From positions 124,001 through 188,000 of the forward strand of contig NZ_JAOSZE010000013.1 in the NCBI RefSeq assembly GCF_025630775.1: DNA of 64,000 bases, written 5' to 3'. The translations under genes and the position numbers were made by a program. The DNA comes from Actinoplanes sp. KI2. GTDB taxonomy: Bacteria; Actinomycetota; Actinomycetes; Mycobacteriales; Micromonosporaceae. Below are positions 24,602-32,941 of the stretch, one piece after another. The notes below the pieces were generated by a model. It saw only the letters and a program-made list of their open reading frames with translations, had not been told where the DNA came from and did not search any database. Every line of letters starts with the position of its first letter. The stretch's first letter is position 1.

Positions 24602-25505
24602 AGTCGGCTGGATCGGCGCCGGGCGGATGGGCGGCGCGATGGCCCGGCGGTTGCTGGCGGCCGGGTACGGCGTCCGCGTCTGGAACCGCACCCGGGACAA
24701 GGCCGAGGCGCTGACCGGGGCCAAGGTCGCCGACGCACCCGGCGACCTGGCCGGCCTGGAGGTCGTCTTCACCACGGTGGCCGACGACGCGTCGCTGCTG
24801 GGCGTCACGATCGGCGAGGGCGGGCTGCTGCGCGGGCCGGCGTCGCCCGGCTACCTGGTCGACGCCAGCACGGTCGCGGCGGAGACCTCGGACCGGGTCC
24901 GGCAGTTCGCCGCCGACCGGGGCACCACGCTGCTGGCCGCCCCGGTCAGCGGCAACCCGAAGGTGGTGCGGGCCGGCCGGGCCTCGATCGTGGTCTCCGG
25001 GCCGAGGTTCGCCTACGACGACGTCGAGCCGCTGCTGCGGGCGATCGGCGCCTCGGTCACCTACGTCGGCGACGGCGACCAGGCCCGCCTGGTCAAACTC
25101 GCGCACAACGTGCTGCTCGGCGTGGTGACCCAGGCGCTGGCCGAGGTGACGGTGCTGGCCCAGCGTGGCGGCGTACCGCGGCATGTCTTCCTGGATTTTC
25201 TGAACGACTCCGTGCTCGGCTCGACGTTCAGCCGGTACAAGTCGCCGGCGCTGGTGAACCTCGACCTGGCCCCGACCTTCACCACCGGCCTGTTGCGCAA
25301 GGACTTCGACCTGGGGCTGGCCGCCGGGCGCGGGCTGGAGGTGCCGATGCCGGTCGCGGCGGCGGCCTACCAGCTGGTGCAGGCGGCGGTCGGGCGCGGG
25401 CACGGCGACACCGACTTCGCCGCGCTGATCGTTGAGCAGGCCCGCAGCGCCGGGCTCGAGCTGGAGCCCGAGCAGGTGGAGGTCGACGACGGGCTGGGGT
25501 CATGA
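24594..25505 (+). CDS. Beta-hydroxyacid dehydrogenase (3-hydroxyisobutyrate dehydrogenase family)
   Basis: 303 residues. The NAD(P) Rossmann start WIGAGRMGGAMARRLLAAGY, the substrate block VDASTVAAET, APVSGNPKVVRAGRASIVVSG and the catalytic lysine region DGDQARLVKLAHNVLLG, then RKDFDLGLAAG, identify the family. It oxidises or reduces a beta-hydroxyacid in the cytoplasm. The second ATG (24594) is preferred because GAAAGGA is better spaced from it. Its stop overlaps the next gene (ATGA). In this operon it would supply an aldehyde or oxoacid to downstream steps. Confidence 0.88.
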   Translation: MSEVGWIGAGRMGGAMARRLLAAGYGVRVWNRTRDKAEALTGAKVADAPGDLAGLEVVFTTVADDASLLGVTIGEGGLLRGPASPGYLVDASTVAAETSDRVRQFAADRGTTLLAAPVSGNPKVVRAGRASIVVSGPRFAYDDVEPLLRAIGASVTYVGDGDQARLVKLAHNVLLGVVTQALAEVTVLAQRGGVPRHVFLDFLNDSVLGSTFSRYKSPALVNLDLAPTFTTGLLRKDFDLGLAAGRGLEVPMPVAAAAYQLVQAAVGRGHGDTDFAALIVEQARSAGLELEPEQVEVDDGLGS

Positions 25506-26734
25506 TCCCGGCGTCGCCCGGCCGGATGGGCGTCGACTTCGAGGAGCGGGTCGACTTCGCGCGGCTACGCGCCTACCGGCTCGGCCGGGCACGGGCCGCC
25601 CTCGAGGCCTCCGACCTGGGTGCGCTGCTGCTTTTCGACATCAACAACATCCGGTACGTGTCGTCCACCATGATCGGCGAGTGGGCCCGGGACAAGGTCG
25701 CCCGCTACACCCTGCTGACCCGTACCGGCGAGCCGGTGGTCTGGGATTTCGGCTCGGCCGCCCGGCATCACCAGCTGTACGCCCCGTGGATCGTCGGTTC
25801 GAACAGCCGGGCCGGGATGCTCGGGCTGCGCGGCGCGGTCGCCCCCGACGCCGGTCTGATCGCCGCGGCGGTCGCCGAGATCGGCGGGCTGCTCGCCGAG
25901 CACGGCGTGGCCGGGCAGCCGGTCGGGGTGGACATCGCGGAGACGCCGATGTTCCTGGAACTGCAGCGCACCGGCATCGACGTACGGGATGGGCAGCAGG
26001 TGATGCTGGACGCCCGCCTGATCAAGTCGGCCGACGAGATCATGCTGCTCTCCACCGCGGCGGCCATGGTGGACGGCGTCTACCAGGACATCGCCGAGGC
26101 GCTCAAGCCCGGGGTCCGGGAGAACGAGATCGTCGCGCTGGCCAACAAGCGGCTCTACGAGATGGGCTCGGACGACGTCGAGGCGATCAACGCGGTCTCC
26201 GGCGAGCGCTGCAACCCGCACCCGCACAACTTCTCGGACCGGCTGATCCGGCCGGGCGACCAGGCGTACTTCGACATCATTCAGGCCTTCAACGGCTACC
26301 GGACCTGCTACTACCGCACCTTCGCGGTCGGCCGGGCGACGGCCTCGCAGCGGGACGCGTACACCCGGGCCCGCGAGTGGATCGACGCGGCGATCGAGCT
26401 GGTCCGCCCGGGCGTGACCACCGACCGGATCGCCCGGCTCTGGCCGGCCGCCACCGAGTTCGGCTTCGCCGACGAGATGGCCGCGTTCGGCCTGCAGTTC
26501 GGGCACGGGCTCGGCCTCGGACTGCACGAGCGGCCGATCATCTCGCGGCTCAACTCGCTGACCCACCCGGTGGAGCTGCGCGAGGGCATGGTCTTCGCGC
26601 TGGAGACGTACTGCCCCGCCGACGACGGCTACTCGGCGGCCCGGATCGAGGAGGAGGTCGTGGTCACCGCGGACGGCGCGTCGGTGCTCACGCTCTTCCC
26701 GGCCGAACAGCTCTTCGTCGCCAACCGCTACTGA
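25502..26734 (+). CDS. M24-fold (pita-bread) protein with altered metal site
   Basis: 410 residues with the creatinase/aminopeptidase two-domain layout. The C-terminal M24 domain keeps GHGLGLGLHERP (His), ALETYC (Glu) and ARIEEEVVV (Glu). The first metal aspartate is in AYFDIIQAFNGYRT, but where the second aspartate is expected the sequence reads CYYRTF, so one metal ligand seems replaced. The same fold includes creatinase and the DMSP lyase DddP, which are not peptidases. Tight overlap with the dehydrogenase upstream suggests a catabolic lyase or hydrolase role, not protein turnover. Confidence 0.8.
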   Translation: MIPASPGRMGVDFEERVDFARLRAYRLGRARAALEASDLGALLLFDINNIRYVSSTMIGEWARDKVARYTLLTRTGEPVVWDFGSAARHHQLYAPWIVGSNSRAGMLGLRGAVAPDAGLIAAAVAEIGGLLAEHGVAGQPVGVDIAETPMFLELQRTGIDVRDGQQVMLDARLIKSADEIMLLSTAAAMVDGVYQDIAEALKPGVRENEIVALANKRLYEMGSDDVEAINAVSGERCNPHPHNFSDRLIRPGDQAYFDIIQAFNGYRTCYYRTFAVGRATASQRDAYTRAREWIDAAIELVRPGVTTDRIARLWPAATEFGFADEMAAFGLQFGHGLGLGLHERPIISRLNSLTHPVELREGMVFALETYCPADDGYSAARIEEEVVVTADGASVLTLFPAEQLFVANRY

Positions 26735-26751
26735 TCGCCTTGGAGGCCTCG

Positions 26752-27780
26752 ATGCCACCTCCCGGCCTGTCGGCCCAGGACCTCTACACCCCGGCGGGCA
26801 CCGTGCCTGCGCCGGTTGCGCTCGACCTTTTCCGTACGCTGGCGCGCCTGCGCCGGTTCGAGAAGCGCGCGTACGACCTGTTCCTGCAGAACCTGGTGAA
26901 GGGCACCAGTCACCTCTCGCTGGGGATGGAGGCGATCGCGGCCGGGTTCGCCACCGCGATGACGCCCGAGGACTACACCTTCGCGACCTACCGCGGCCAC
27001 GCGCACACGCTGGCCCGAGGCGCGCCGATGGACGCGGTGCTCGCCGAGCTGCTCGGCCGGGACACCGGGCTGCTGCACGGCAAGGGCGGCTCGATGCACC
27101 TCACCGACGTCACGCACGGCGTGCTCGGCTCGTACGCGATCGTCGGCGCGCACCTGACCGTGGCGCTCGGGGCCGGCTGGTCGGCGCGGTACCTGGGCCG
27201 GCCGCGGGTGACGGTGGTGTTCTTCGGCGACGGGGCGACCAACATCGGCGCCTTCCACGAGGCGCTGAACCTGGCCGCGACCTGGCGGCTGCCGGTCGTG
27301 TTCGTCTGCGAGAACAACCAGTACATGGAATACACGCCGATCCGCGCGGTGACCGCCGTGCGGCGGCCGGCGGCGGATCGGGCCGCGGCGTACGGGATGG
27401 AACCGGTTCTGATCGACGGCAACGACGCCGACGCGGTCTTCCTCGCCGCCGCACACTTCGTCGGACGGGCCCGCGCGGGCGACGGACCGGCCCTGATCGA
27501 GGCCTACACCTATCGGTCGACCGGGCACTCGCGGGCCGACCCGGCGCACTACAAGCCGGCCGACGAAGTTGCCGCGTGGGCGGCCTACGACCCGCTGGAC
27601 CTCTACCGGCGGCGGCTGTCGGACGCCGGCGTGCCGTCCTCCACGCTCGACGGCATCGAGGCGGAGGCGGCGGCCGAGGTGGAGAAGGCGACCGTATCCG
27701 CGAAGGGGGCGCCCACGCCCGGCCCGGACCGCCTGCTGACCAACCTGTGGGCGGACGGAGGCTCGTCATGGCGGAACTGA
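26752..27780 (+). CDS. 2-oxoacid/acetoin dehydrogenase E1 alpha subunit
   Basis: 342 residues. The thiamine diphosphate motif is intact: FFGDGATNIGAFHEALNLAATWRLPVVFVCENNQY. Other E1-alpha blocks are YRGHAHTLARGAP, LHGKGGSMHLTD and THGVLGSYAIVGAHLTVALG. It decarboxylates a 2-oxoacid or cleaves acetoin and transfers the acyl group to a lipoyl E2. GGAGG 5 bp upstream supports ATG 26752. The beta-subunit gene overlaps its end by 13 bp. No E2 or E3 gene lies in the operon, so these must come from elsewhere. Confidence 0.9.
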   Translation: MPPPGLSAQDLYTPAGTVPAPVALDLFRTLARLRRFEKRAYDLFLQNLVKGTSHLSLGMEAIAAGFATAMTPEDYTFATYRGHAHTLARGAPMDAVLAELLGRDTGLLHGKGGSMHLTDVTHGVLGSYAIVGAHLTVALGAGWSARYLGRPRVTVVFFGDGATNIGAFHEALNLAATWRLPVVFVCENNQYMEYTPIRAVTAVRRPAADRAAAYGMEPVLIDGNDADAVFLAAAHFVGRARAGDGPALIEAYTYRSTGHSRADPAHYKPADEVAAWAAYDPLDLYRRRLSDAGVPSSTLDGIEAEAAAEVEKATVSAKGAPTPGPDRLLTNLWADGGSSWRN

Positions 27781-28745
27781 CCTATCGCGACGCGGTCGCC
27801 CGGGCGATCGCGCAGGAGATGGCGCGCGACGAGCGGGTGGTCTTCCTCGGCGAGGACGTCGGCGCCCCCGGCGGCGTCTTCAAGGCGACGCCGGGCCTGC
27901 TGGACCGCTTCGGCCCCGAGCGGGTGCGCGACACACCCATCTCCGAGCAGGCGATCCTCGGCGCCGCGATGGGCGCCGCGATGACCGGCCTGCGCCCGAT
28001 CGCCGAGATCATGTTCGCCGACTTCTTCGCGGTCTGCTGGGATGTCGTCGCCAACCAGATCGCCAAGGCCCGCTACATGACCGACGGCCAGGTGAGCCTG
28101 CCGCTGGTGATCCGCGCGGCCAACGGCGGCGGCCTGCGCTTCGGCGCCCAGCACTCGCAGGCGGTGGAGAACTGGGCGATGGCCGTTCCCGGCCTCAAGG
28201 TGGTCGCCCCGGCCACCCCGCGCGACGTGATCGGCCTGTTCGCCGCGGCCGTCCGCGACCCCGACCCGGTGCTCTTCTTCGAGCACAAGGCCCTCTACCC
28301 GGTGAAGGCGCCGGTGCCGGACGGCGAGATCGTCGACACCCTGGGCACGGCGGTGGTCCGCCGGGCCGGCGACGACGTGACCGTCCTGGCCCTGGCCGCG
28401 ATGGTCCCCCGCGCCCTGGCCGCCGCGGATCGCCTGGCGGAGGACGGCATCGAGGCCACGGTGGTCGACGTCCGCAGCCTGGTCCCGGTGGACACCCGGA
28501 CGATCCTGCGCGAGGTCGCACACACCGGCCGTCTCTTCACCGTCGAGGAGAACCCCCGGCTGCTCGGCTGGGGCGCCGAGGTGGTGTCGATCGTCGCCGA
28601 GGAGTGTTTCTGGAAACTGGACGGCCCGATCGTCCGCATCACCACGCCGCACATTCCGCTGCCCGCCGCCGATTTCCTGGAGGACCAGGCGATCCCGTCC
28701 GTGGACCGGATCACCGAAACCATCCGCACCGCCATGAAGTCCTGA
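27768..28745 (+). CDS. 2-oxoacid/acetoin dehydrogenase E1 beta subunit
   Basis: 325 residues of the transketolase-like E1 beta. Blocks seen: VVFLGEDVGAPGGVFKATPGL, DTPISEQAILGAAMGAAMTGLRPIAEIMFADF, GGLRFGAQHSQ and the C-terminal transketolase domain (VTVLALAAMVPRAL, TVVDVRSLVPVDT, TVEENPRLLGWGAE). It forms the alpha2-beta2 E1 with the preceding gene product. ATG 27768 has GGAGG 6 bp upstream inside the alpha gene. It is the last gene of the LacI-controlled operon. Confidence 0.9.
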   Translation: MAELTYRDAVARAIAQEMARDERVVFLGEDVGAPGGVFKATPGLLDRFGPERVRDTPISEQAILGAAMGAAMTGLRPIAEIMFADFFAVCWDVVANQIAKARYMTDGQVSLPLVIRAANGGGLRFGAQHSQAVENWAMAVPGLKVVAPATPRDVIGLFAAAVRDPDPVLFFEHKALYPVKAPVPDGEIVDTLGTAVVRRAGDDVTVLALAAMVPRALAAADRLAEDGIEATVVDVRSLVPVDTRTILREVAHTGRLFTVEENPRLLGWGAEVVSIVAEECFWKLDGPIVRITTPHIPLPAADFLEDQAIPSVDRITETIRTAMKS

Positions 28746-28877
28746 CCGGCCCCGAGTTTGGCGTCGATGAGGTCTTCCCTCGCGTCTGGCCACCGGAGAT
28801 CCTGAGAACAGAAGGCAACAGTGCCGTTGCTCAGGGTAACCCGCTCGGTCGAGTGGAGCTTGAGGAAGCCGCGGTGC

Positions 28878-29924
28878 ATGAGTCGATTTCGCGTCCTGCT
28901 CTCGCAAAAGGTGCGGCCCTGGGGTTTCGGGCTGCTGTCGGCGGCCTCGCTGGCCATGCTGGTCTCGGGCGAGGTATACGACGGCTACTCGCGCGACGTC
29001 CTGATCAATCTCGGCACGAGCCTCCTGGTGGTGGCGCTCACCTATGCCATCTTCGACCCGGTCTTCCAGGAATTTCGTCGGTCCCGAGTCATCGAGCAGC
29101 CGTTCTTCGACGACGTGCGGTTCAGCCGGAACGTGCAGAACGCCTCATCGACGGTCCGCATCATGGACACCGGGAACCACATCCTCGAGGGCCGGCAGCG
29201 CGACCGCTTTCTCGAAGCGATCCGGACGGCGGCCGAGCACGGCGTGCGGATCGAGATCCTCCTGCTCGACCCCGACGCCAAAGCGACCGAGCAGCGGGCC
29301 GAGGAGATCAGACCGGTCGACGTCCGCGGCGTGATCGTCGAGAACCTTCGTTTCCTGTACTGCTGCCGGGCCGGCATGAGCGTCGCGCACGCCGAGAACC
29401 TGGCCGTGCGGACCTACGACGCGTTGCCCGCCCTGCAGCTGCACCAGTGGGACGGCCGGGCGCTGATCTCGTTCTACCCGGTCGGCCAGCGCGCGTCCGC
29501 CTCGCCGCACCTGGAGATCAACATCGACTCGTCGCTCGGCCAGTTCGCCGAGAGCCGCTTCCACGAGCTGTGGCAGCACGGCAACACGACCGTCCTCGAG
29601 GACTGGTGGACTACGCCGCTGGTGTTCTGCCGCGACGGCGAGCCGGTCGCCAAACGCGCGGTCCGCTACGTACGCATGCACGAGGCGATCTTCATCGACG
29701 GCGGCCGGATCGCGGACCTGCTGGTCGACTTCGGACGCGACCACATCACCGCGTCGGGGAGCATGGGGGTGCGGCCGTTCGAGTCGGACTGCACGTACTC
29801 GATGTCCCGGCTGTCCTCCGAGTCCGAGATGAACGGAGTGGTGACCGCGGAGTTCCTCCGCAAGTACGGCGACGGCGGCGCGGAATCCACCCCGCCCATG
29901 CTGCTGGCCCTCGAGCCGATCTGA
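28878..29924 (+). CDS. Membrane-anchored phospholipase D-like protein
   Basis: 348 residues from ATG 28878; ATG 28821 would add 19 residues. Two hydrophobic helices lie near the N terminus (WGFGLLSAASLAMLV and LINLGTSLLVVALTYAIF), so the rest faces the cytoplasm. The soluble part resembles the phosphatidylserine-synthase/PLD fold: IMDTGNHILEGRQRDRFLEAIRTAAEHGVRIEILLLDP. A canonical H-x-K-x4-D motif was not found; HAENLAVRTYD is the nearest. The function is unknown. Similar proteins often act in membrane or stress-linked systems, but the neighbours give no clue. Confidence 0.7.
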   Translation: MSRFRVLLSQKVRPWGFGLLSAASLAMLVSGEVYDGYSRDVLINLGTSLLVVALTYAIFDPVFQEFRRSRVIEQPFFDDVRFSRNVQNASSTVRIMDTGNHILEGRQRDRFLEAIRTAAEHGVRIEILLLDPDAKATEQRAEEIRPVDVRGVIVENLRFLYCCRAGMSVAHAENLAVRTYDALPALQLHQWDGRALISFYPVGQRASASPHLEINIDSSLGQFAESRFHELWQHGNTTVLEDWWTTPLVFCRDGEPVAKRAVRYVRMHEAIFIDGGRIADLLVDFGRDHITASGSMGVRPFESDCTYSMSRLSSESEMNGVVTAEFLRKYGDGGAESTPPMLLALEPI

Positions 29925-29930
29925 TCCCGG

Positions 29931-31193
29931 TCAGGCGTCCGGCCCGGTCTCGGCGAGGCGGCGGCGCAGGAACGCCCGTTCCGGCTCGTTGCCGGCGAGG
30001 TCGAGCGCCTGCCGGTAGGCGTCCGCCGCCTCCGCCTTACGGTCCAGCCGGCGCAACAGATCGCCGCGAGCCGCGGGCAGCAGGTGATATCCGGCCAGCC
30101 GCCGGTCGGCCGCCAAGGCGTCGAGCAGCGCGAGCCCGGCCGCGGGACCGTCCACCATGGCCACCGCCACCGCCCGGTTGAGCTCGACCAGCGGCGAGGG
30201 CGACACCGTTCGGAGGACGTCGTACAGCGCGACGATCTGCGGCCAGTCGGTGGTCGCGACGGTCGCGGCCTCGTCGTGCACGGCCGCGATGGCGGCCTGC
30301 AGCGCGTACGGACCGGGTCGGCCGCCGGTCAGCGCGCCGACCACGAGCCGGCGCCCCTCCTCGATCTTGCCGGCGTCCCACCGCGCGCGGTCCTGGTCGT
30401 CGAGCAGCACCAGGTCGCCGCGGACGTCCACGCGCGCGTCCCGGCGGGCGTCGACGAGCAGCATGAGGGCCAGCAGACCGGACACCTCCCGCTGCCGGGG
30501 CATGAGGCGGTGCAGGATCCGGGCCAGCCGCACGGCCTCGTCGGCCAGGTCGTGGCGCATCAGGGCGGGGCCGCCGGTCGCGGCGTACCCCTCGGTGAAG
30601 ATCAGATAGATCACCCGGAGCACGGCCGGCAGCCGCTCGGTCAGCTCCGCGCCGCTCGGAACCCGGAACGGGATCCGAGCCTCGCGGATCTTGCGCTTCG
30701 CGCGCACCAGCCGCTGGGCCATCGTGGCGTTCGGGAGCAGGAACGCGCGGGCGACCTCCGGCGTGCTGAGGCCGCCGAGGCAGTTCAACGTGAGCGCGGT
30801 CTGCGCCTCGAGCGCCAGCGCCGGGTGGCAGCAGGTGAAGAAGAGGTACAGCCGCTCGTCCGGCACATCGTCCGGGTCGGCCCAGCCGGGGTCGGGCTCG
30901 GGCGGCGGCGGCTCGTACCGCTCCGCCTCCACCCGCAGCAGGGCCAGCTTCGCGGCCAGTACCCGGTCCCGGCGTAGCAGGTCGACCGCCCGGTGGCGGG
31001 CCGTGGTGAGCAGCCACGCCGCCGGGCGGTCCGGCACTCCGTCGCGCGGCCACCGCTGCAACGCGGTGGCGACGGCGTCCGCGGCGACCTCCTCGGCCAG
31101 GTCGAGGTCACCGAGGGTACGCACGAGGGTGGCCAGCAGGCGCCCCCACTCCTCGCGGAAGACCGCCTCGACCGAGTCGGCCGCCGTACCCAT
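29931..31193 (-). CDS. ECF42-group RNA polymerase sigma factor
   Basis: 420 residues from the ATG at 31191-31193 (GGGGGA upstream); an upstream GTG adds eight residues from repeat DNA. Sigma region 2 ([30 protein letters not shown]) and region 4 ([39 protein letters not shown]) are followed by a long TPR-like C-terminal domain, the hallmark of ECF42. Such factors are paired with DGPF/YCII proteins instead of anti-sigma factors. The DGPF gene lies directly upstream on the same strand. Confidence 0.92.
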   Translation of the reverse strand: MGTAADSVEAVFREEWGRLLATLVRTLGDLDLAEEVAADAVATALQRWPRDGVPDRPAAWLLTTARHRAVDLLRRDRVLAAKLALLRVEAERYEPPPPEPDPGWADPDDVPDERLYLFFTCCHPALALEAQTALTLNCLGGLSTPEVARAFLLPNATMAQRLVRAKRKIREARIPFRVPSGAELTERLPAVLRVIYLIFTEGYAATGGPALMRHDLADEAVRLARILHRLMPRQREVSGLLALMLLVDARRDARVDVRGDLVLLDDQDRARWDAGKIEEGRRLVVGALTGGRPGPYALQAAIAAVHDEAATVATTDWPQIVALYDVLRTVSPSPLVELNRAVAVAMVDGPAAGLALLDALAADRRLAGYHLLPAARGDLLRRLDRKAEAADAYRQALDLAGNEPERAFLRRRLAETGPDA

Positions 31194-31222
31194 CGGTGAT
31201 CCCCCCACGTTGCCCACGGACC

Positions 31223-31282
31223 CGCTGCCTCGGGACGCGCTGCCTCGGGACGCGCTGCCTCAGGACGCGCTGCCTCAGGACG
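31223..31282. repeat. Four tandem copies of a 15-bp unit
   Basis: CGCTGCCTCRGGACG occurs at 31223, 31238, 31253 and 31268; two copies have G and two have A at the variable position. The array spans the 3' end of the DGPF gene and the spacer before the sigma-factor gene. On the minus strand the A-type copies contain the in-frame TGA that ends the DGPF protein. Confidence 0.9.
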
Positions 31283-31631
31283 CGCTGTCGAACTCCATGA
31301 TCGGCCGCACCTCGACCGACCCGTACTTCGCGCCCGGGCACTTGGCCGCCCAGTCGATCGCCGCGTCGAGGTCGGGCACGTCGATCAGGTAGTAGCCGCC
31401 GAGGACCTCCCGGGTCTCGGCGAACGGCCCGTCGGTGACCACGCGCTCGCCGCCCTTGACCCGTACGGTGGTGGCGGTCTTGCTGTCCTGCAAGGCCTCA
31501 CCGCCCGAGCTGGCCCCGGCCTGGGTGATCGCGTTGGTGTACGCCCAGTACTCGTTCATCACCTGCTCGGCCTCGGCCGGGTCGGGCGCGGCGGTGGATT
31601 CCTCGCTGTAGATCAGCAACAGGTAACGCAT
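31275..31631 (-). CDS. DGPF/YCII-domain protein, ECF42 partner
   Basis: 118 residues. MRYLLLIYSEE at the start and ERVVTDGPFAETREVLGGYYLIDVPDLDAAIDWAAKCP define the DGPF-type YCII domain. In ECF42 systems the linked DGPF protein is the usual target or partner. The start codon has an AGGGGA ribosome site. The stop codon lies inside the 15-bp tandem repeat, so the C-terminal DSAS residues derive from repeat DNA. About 80 bp separate it from the sigma-factor start. Confidence 0.9.
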   Translation of the reverse strand: MRYLLLIYSEESTAAPDPAEAEQVMNEYWAYTNAITQAGASSGGEALQDSKTATTVRVKGGERVVTDGPFAETREVLGGYYLIDVPDLDAAIDWAAKCPGAKYGSVEVRPIMEFDSAS

Positions 31632-31726
31632 GATGGTCCCCTCACGTCGGGTGGCCGCCGATCGGCCGCTTCCACCGTCACGACGATCGGGAACCGCGAT
31701 ATCGACAGCCCCGTCGAGAAACTTTT

Positions 31727-32665
31727 CTACCGGTCCTTGTGCCAGACGGTACGGTCGAGCCAGCCGTCGCCGTTGTCGTCGTACATGCGCTTCTCGAAGG
31801 TGCCGTTGTCGTCCTTGTCGTAGTCGGCGTAGTCGACGAGCTTGTCACCGTCGGTGTCGTGCCCGATGAAATCGACGTGCCCGTCGTGGTCCACGTCGAC
31901 CAGGATCTCGACGCCGTCGCCCTTCGTACCGATGAAGGTCGCTTTGTCCCAGTGCCCGTCGCCGTTGGCGTCGATGTGCGGGTGGTAGCCCTTCGGCGGC
32001 GCGAGGTGCTCGGCCGTGTCGAGGATCCGGCCGAGCACGGGCTGGTCGCCGAACCCGCCGTCGGATGCGGTACCGGCGAGCCCGCTGTCGGTGGCACCGC
32101 CGAACCCGCTGTGGGTCGCACCGGCGAGCCCACTGTCGGTGGCACCGCCGAACCCGCTGTCGGTGGCACCGCCGAACCCGCTGCGGGTGGCACCGCCAAA
32201 CCCGCTGTGGGTGGCACCGCCGAGCCCGCTGTCGGTGGCACCGCCAAACCCGCTGCGGGTGGCGTCGCCGAACCCGCTGCGCTCGGTCGGCTGCCACGGC
32301 TGGTGTGCCGAGCCGCCGCCGGCGCCCCCGCCACCCGGCGCGTCACCGATCCCTTGCCCGGCCCCGTGCGCGCCGACCGCGTCCCCGACGTGCCCCGCGG
32401 CCGCGCCGGCGGTCGATCCGCCCGACAGCGAGTGGCCGAGGTCGGCGAACGCCGAGAACAGGCCCATGGTGCTCGACTTGTTCGTGCGCGTCTCCACCGC
32501 CGCCAGCCCACCGCCGGAGTCGGCCGAGACCTGGCTGCGCAGCAGCTCGACCTCGCCCGCGTCCAGCTGGTAGCCGGACAGCGCCGCGTCCGGATCGGCC
32601 GCCAGCGCGGCCGCGAAGGCCGGCTCGCCGAGCAGGCGCTCCAACACCGCATCGAAGTCGCTCAT
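31727..32665 (-). CDS. Octapeptide-repeat and Ca-binding-like protein
   Basis: 312 residues in three parts. The N-terminal 50 residues (DAVLERLLGEPAFAAALAAD, then AGEVELLRSQV) form a small helical domain similar in pattern to Nif11-type leader regions. Residues about 130-210 hold nine near-perfect copies of an octapeptide [RDH]SG[FL][GA]GAT. The C-terminal 100 residues carry DxDxDG-type loops (HIDANGDGHWD, VDVDHDGHVDF, HDTDGDKLVDY, YDDNGDGWLD), typical of EF-hand or thrombospondin type-3 calcium loops. No signal peptide is seen. Codirectional with the zinc-finger and M50 genes. Not assigned to a known family. Confidence 0.8.
   Translation of the reverse strand: MSDFDAVLERLLGEPAFAAALAADPDAALSGYQLDAGEVELLRSQVSADSGGGLAAVETRTNKSSTMGLFSAFADLGHSLSGGSTAGAAAGHVGDAVGAHGAGQGIGDAPGGGGAGGGSAHQPWQPTERSGFGDATRSGFGGATDSGLGGATHSGFGGATRSGFGGATDSGFGGATDSGLAGATHSGFGGATDSGLAGTASDGGFGDQPVLGRILDTAEHLAPPKGYHPHIDANGDGHWDKATFIGTKGDGVEILVDVDHDGHVDFIGHDTDGDKLVDYADYDKDDNGTFEKRMYDDNGDGWLDRTVWHKDR
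32071..32283. repeat. 24-bp tandem repeat, nine copies
   Basis: A 24-bp unit of the form CCCGCTGTCGGTGGCACCGCC plus GAA is repeated about nine times inside the gene at 31727-32665 and encodes its octapeptides. Copies differ at a few positions, mostly changing the first and fourth residue of each octapeptide. Such arrays change copy number easily. Confidence 0.85.
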
Positions 32666-32710
32666 GGCAGCAAGGCTAGAAGACCGCGTCGAGTCCGGGC
32701 TATCGGGCTG

Positions 32711-32926
32711 TCAGTCGAGTTCCGGCATCGCCACGGGCTGGGGCCGCGGCCGGCAGCTGCCGCATTGCACGGCGTCCTCCACCACCAGCGCCTCCGCCCG
32801 GCCGCGCACCTGCGACCGGAGCACCTGCAACAAGTACGGACCGAAGCGCGCATGATCCTCGCAGACGCCGCGACCGCAGAAGCGGCACGAAGCCCGCGCC
32901 GCCTTGGCGCAGAACCAGCAGAGCAC
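32711..32926 (-). CDS. Small zinc-finger protein
   Basis: 71 residues. The cysteine spacing CWFC-x8-CRFC-x4-C-x2-H near the N terminus and CGSC near the C terminus resembles AN1- or B-box-like zinc fingers. The GTG start at 32924-32926 has AGGAG just upstream. It lies 15 bp after the stop of the large M50 gene and 45 bp before the repeat-protein gene, all on the minus strand, so a three-gene unit is likely. The protein may bind or chaperone a partner; the function is unknown. Confidence 0.75.
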   Translation of the reverse strand: MLCWFCAKAARASCRFCGRGVCEDHARFGPYLLQVLRSQVRGRAEALVVEDAVQCGSCRPRPQPVAMPELD

Positions 32927-32941
32927 TTTTCTCCTTGAAAA

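Noticed and set aside
28746..28877. Small hairpin (GCAAC/GTTGC with outer CCTGA/TCAGG) after the E1 operon
   Set aside because: The stem is short and bulged; too weak to list as a terminator although the location would fit.
32071..32283. Regular 24-bp repeats as a regulatory or CRISPR-like array
   Set aside because: They are in frame and encode octapeptides of a gene with sensible flanking domains.
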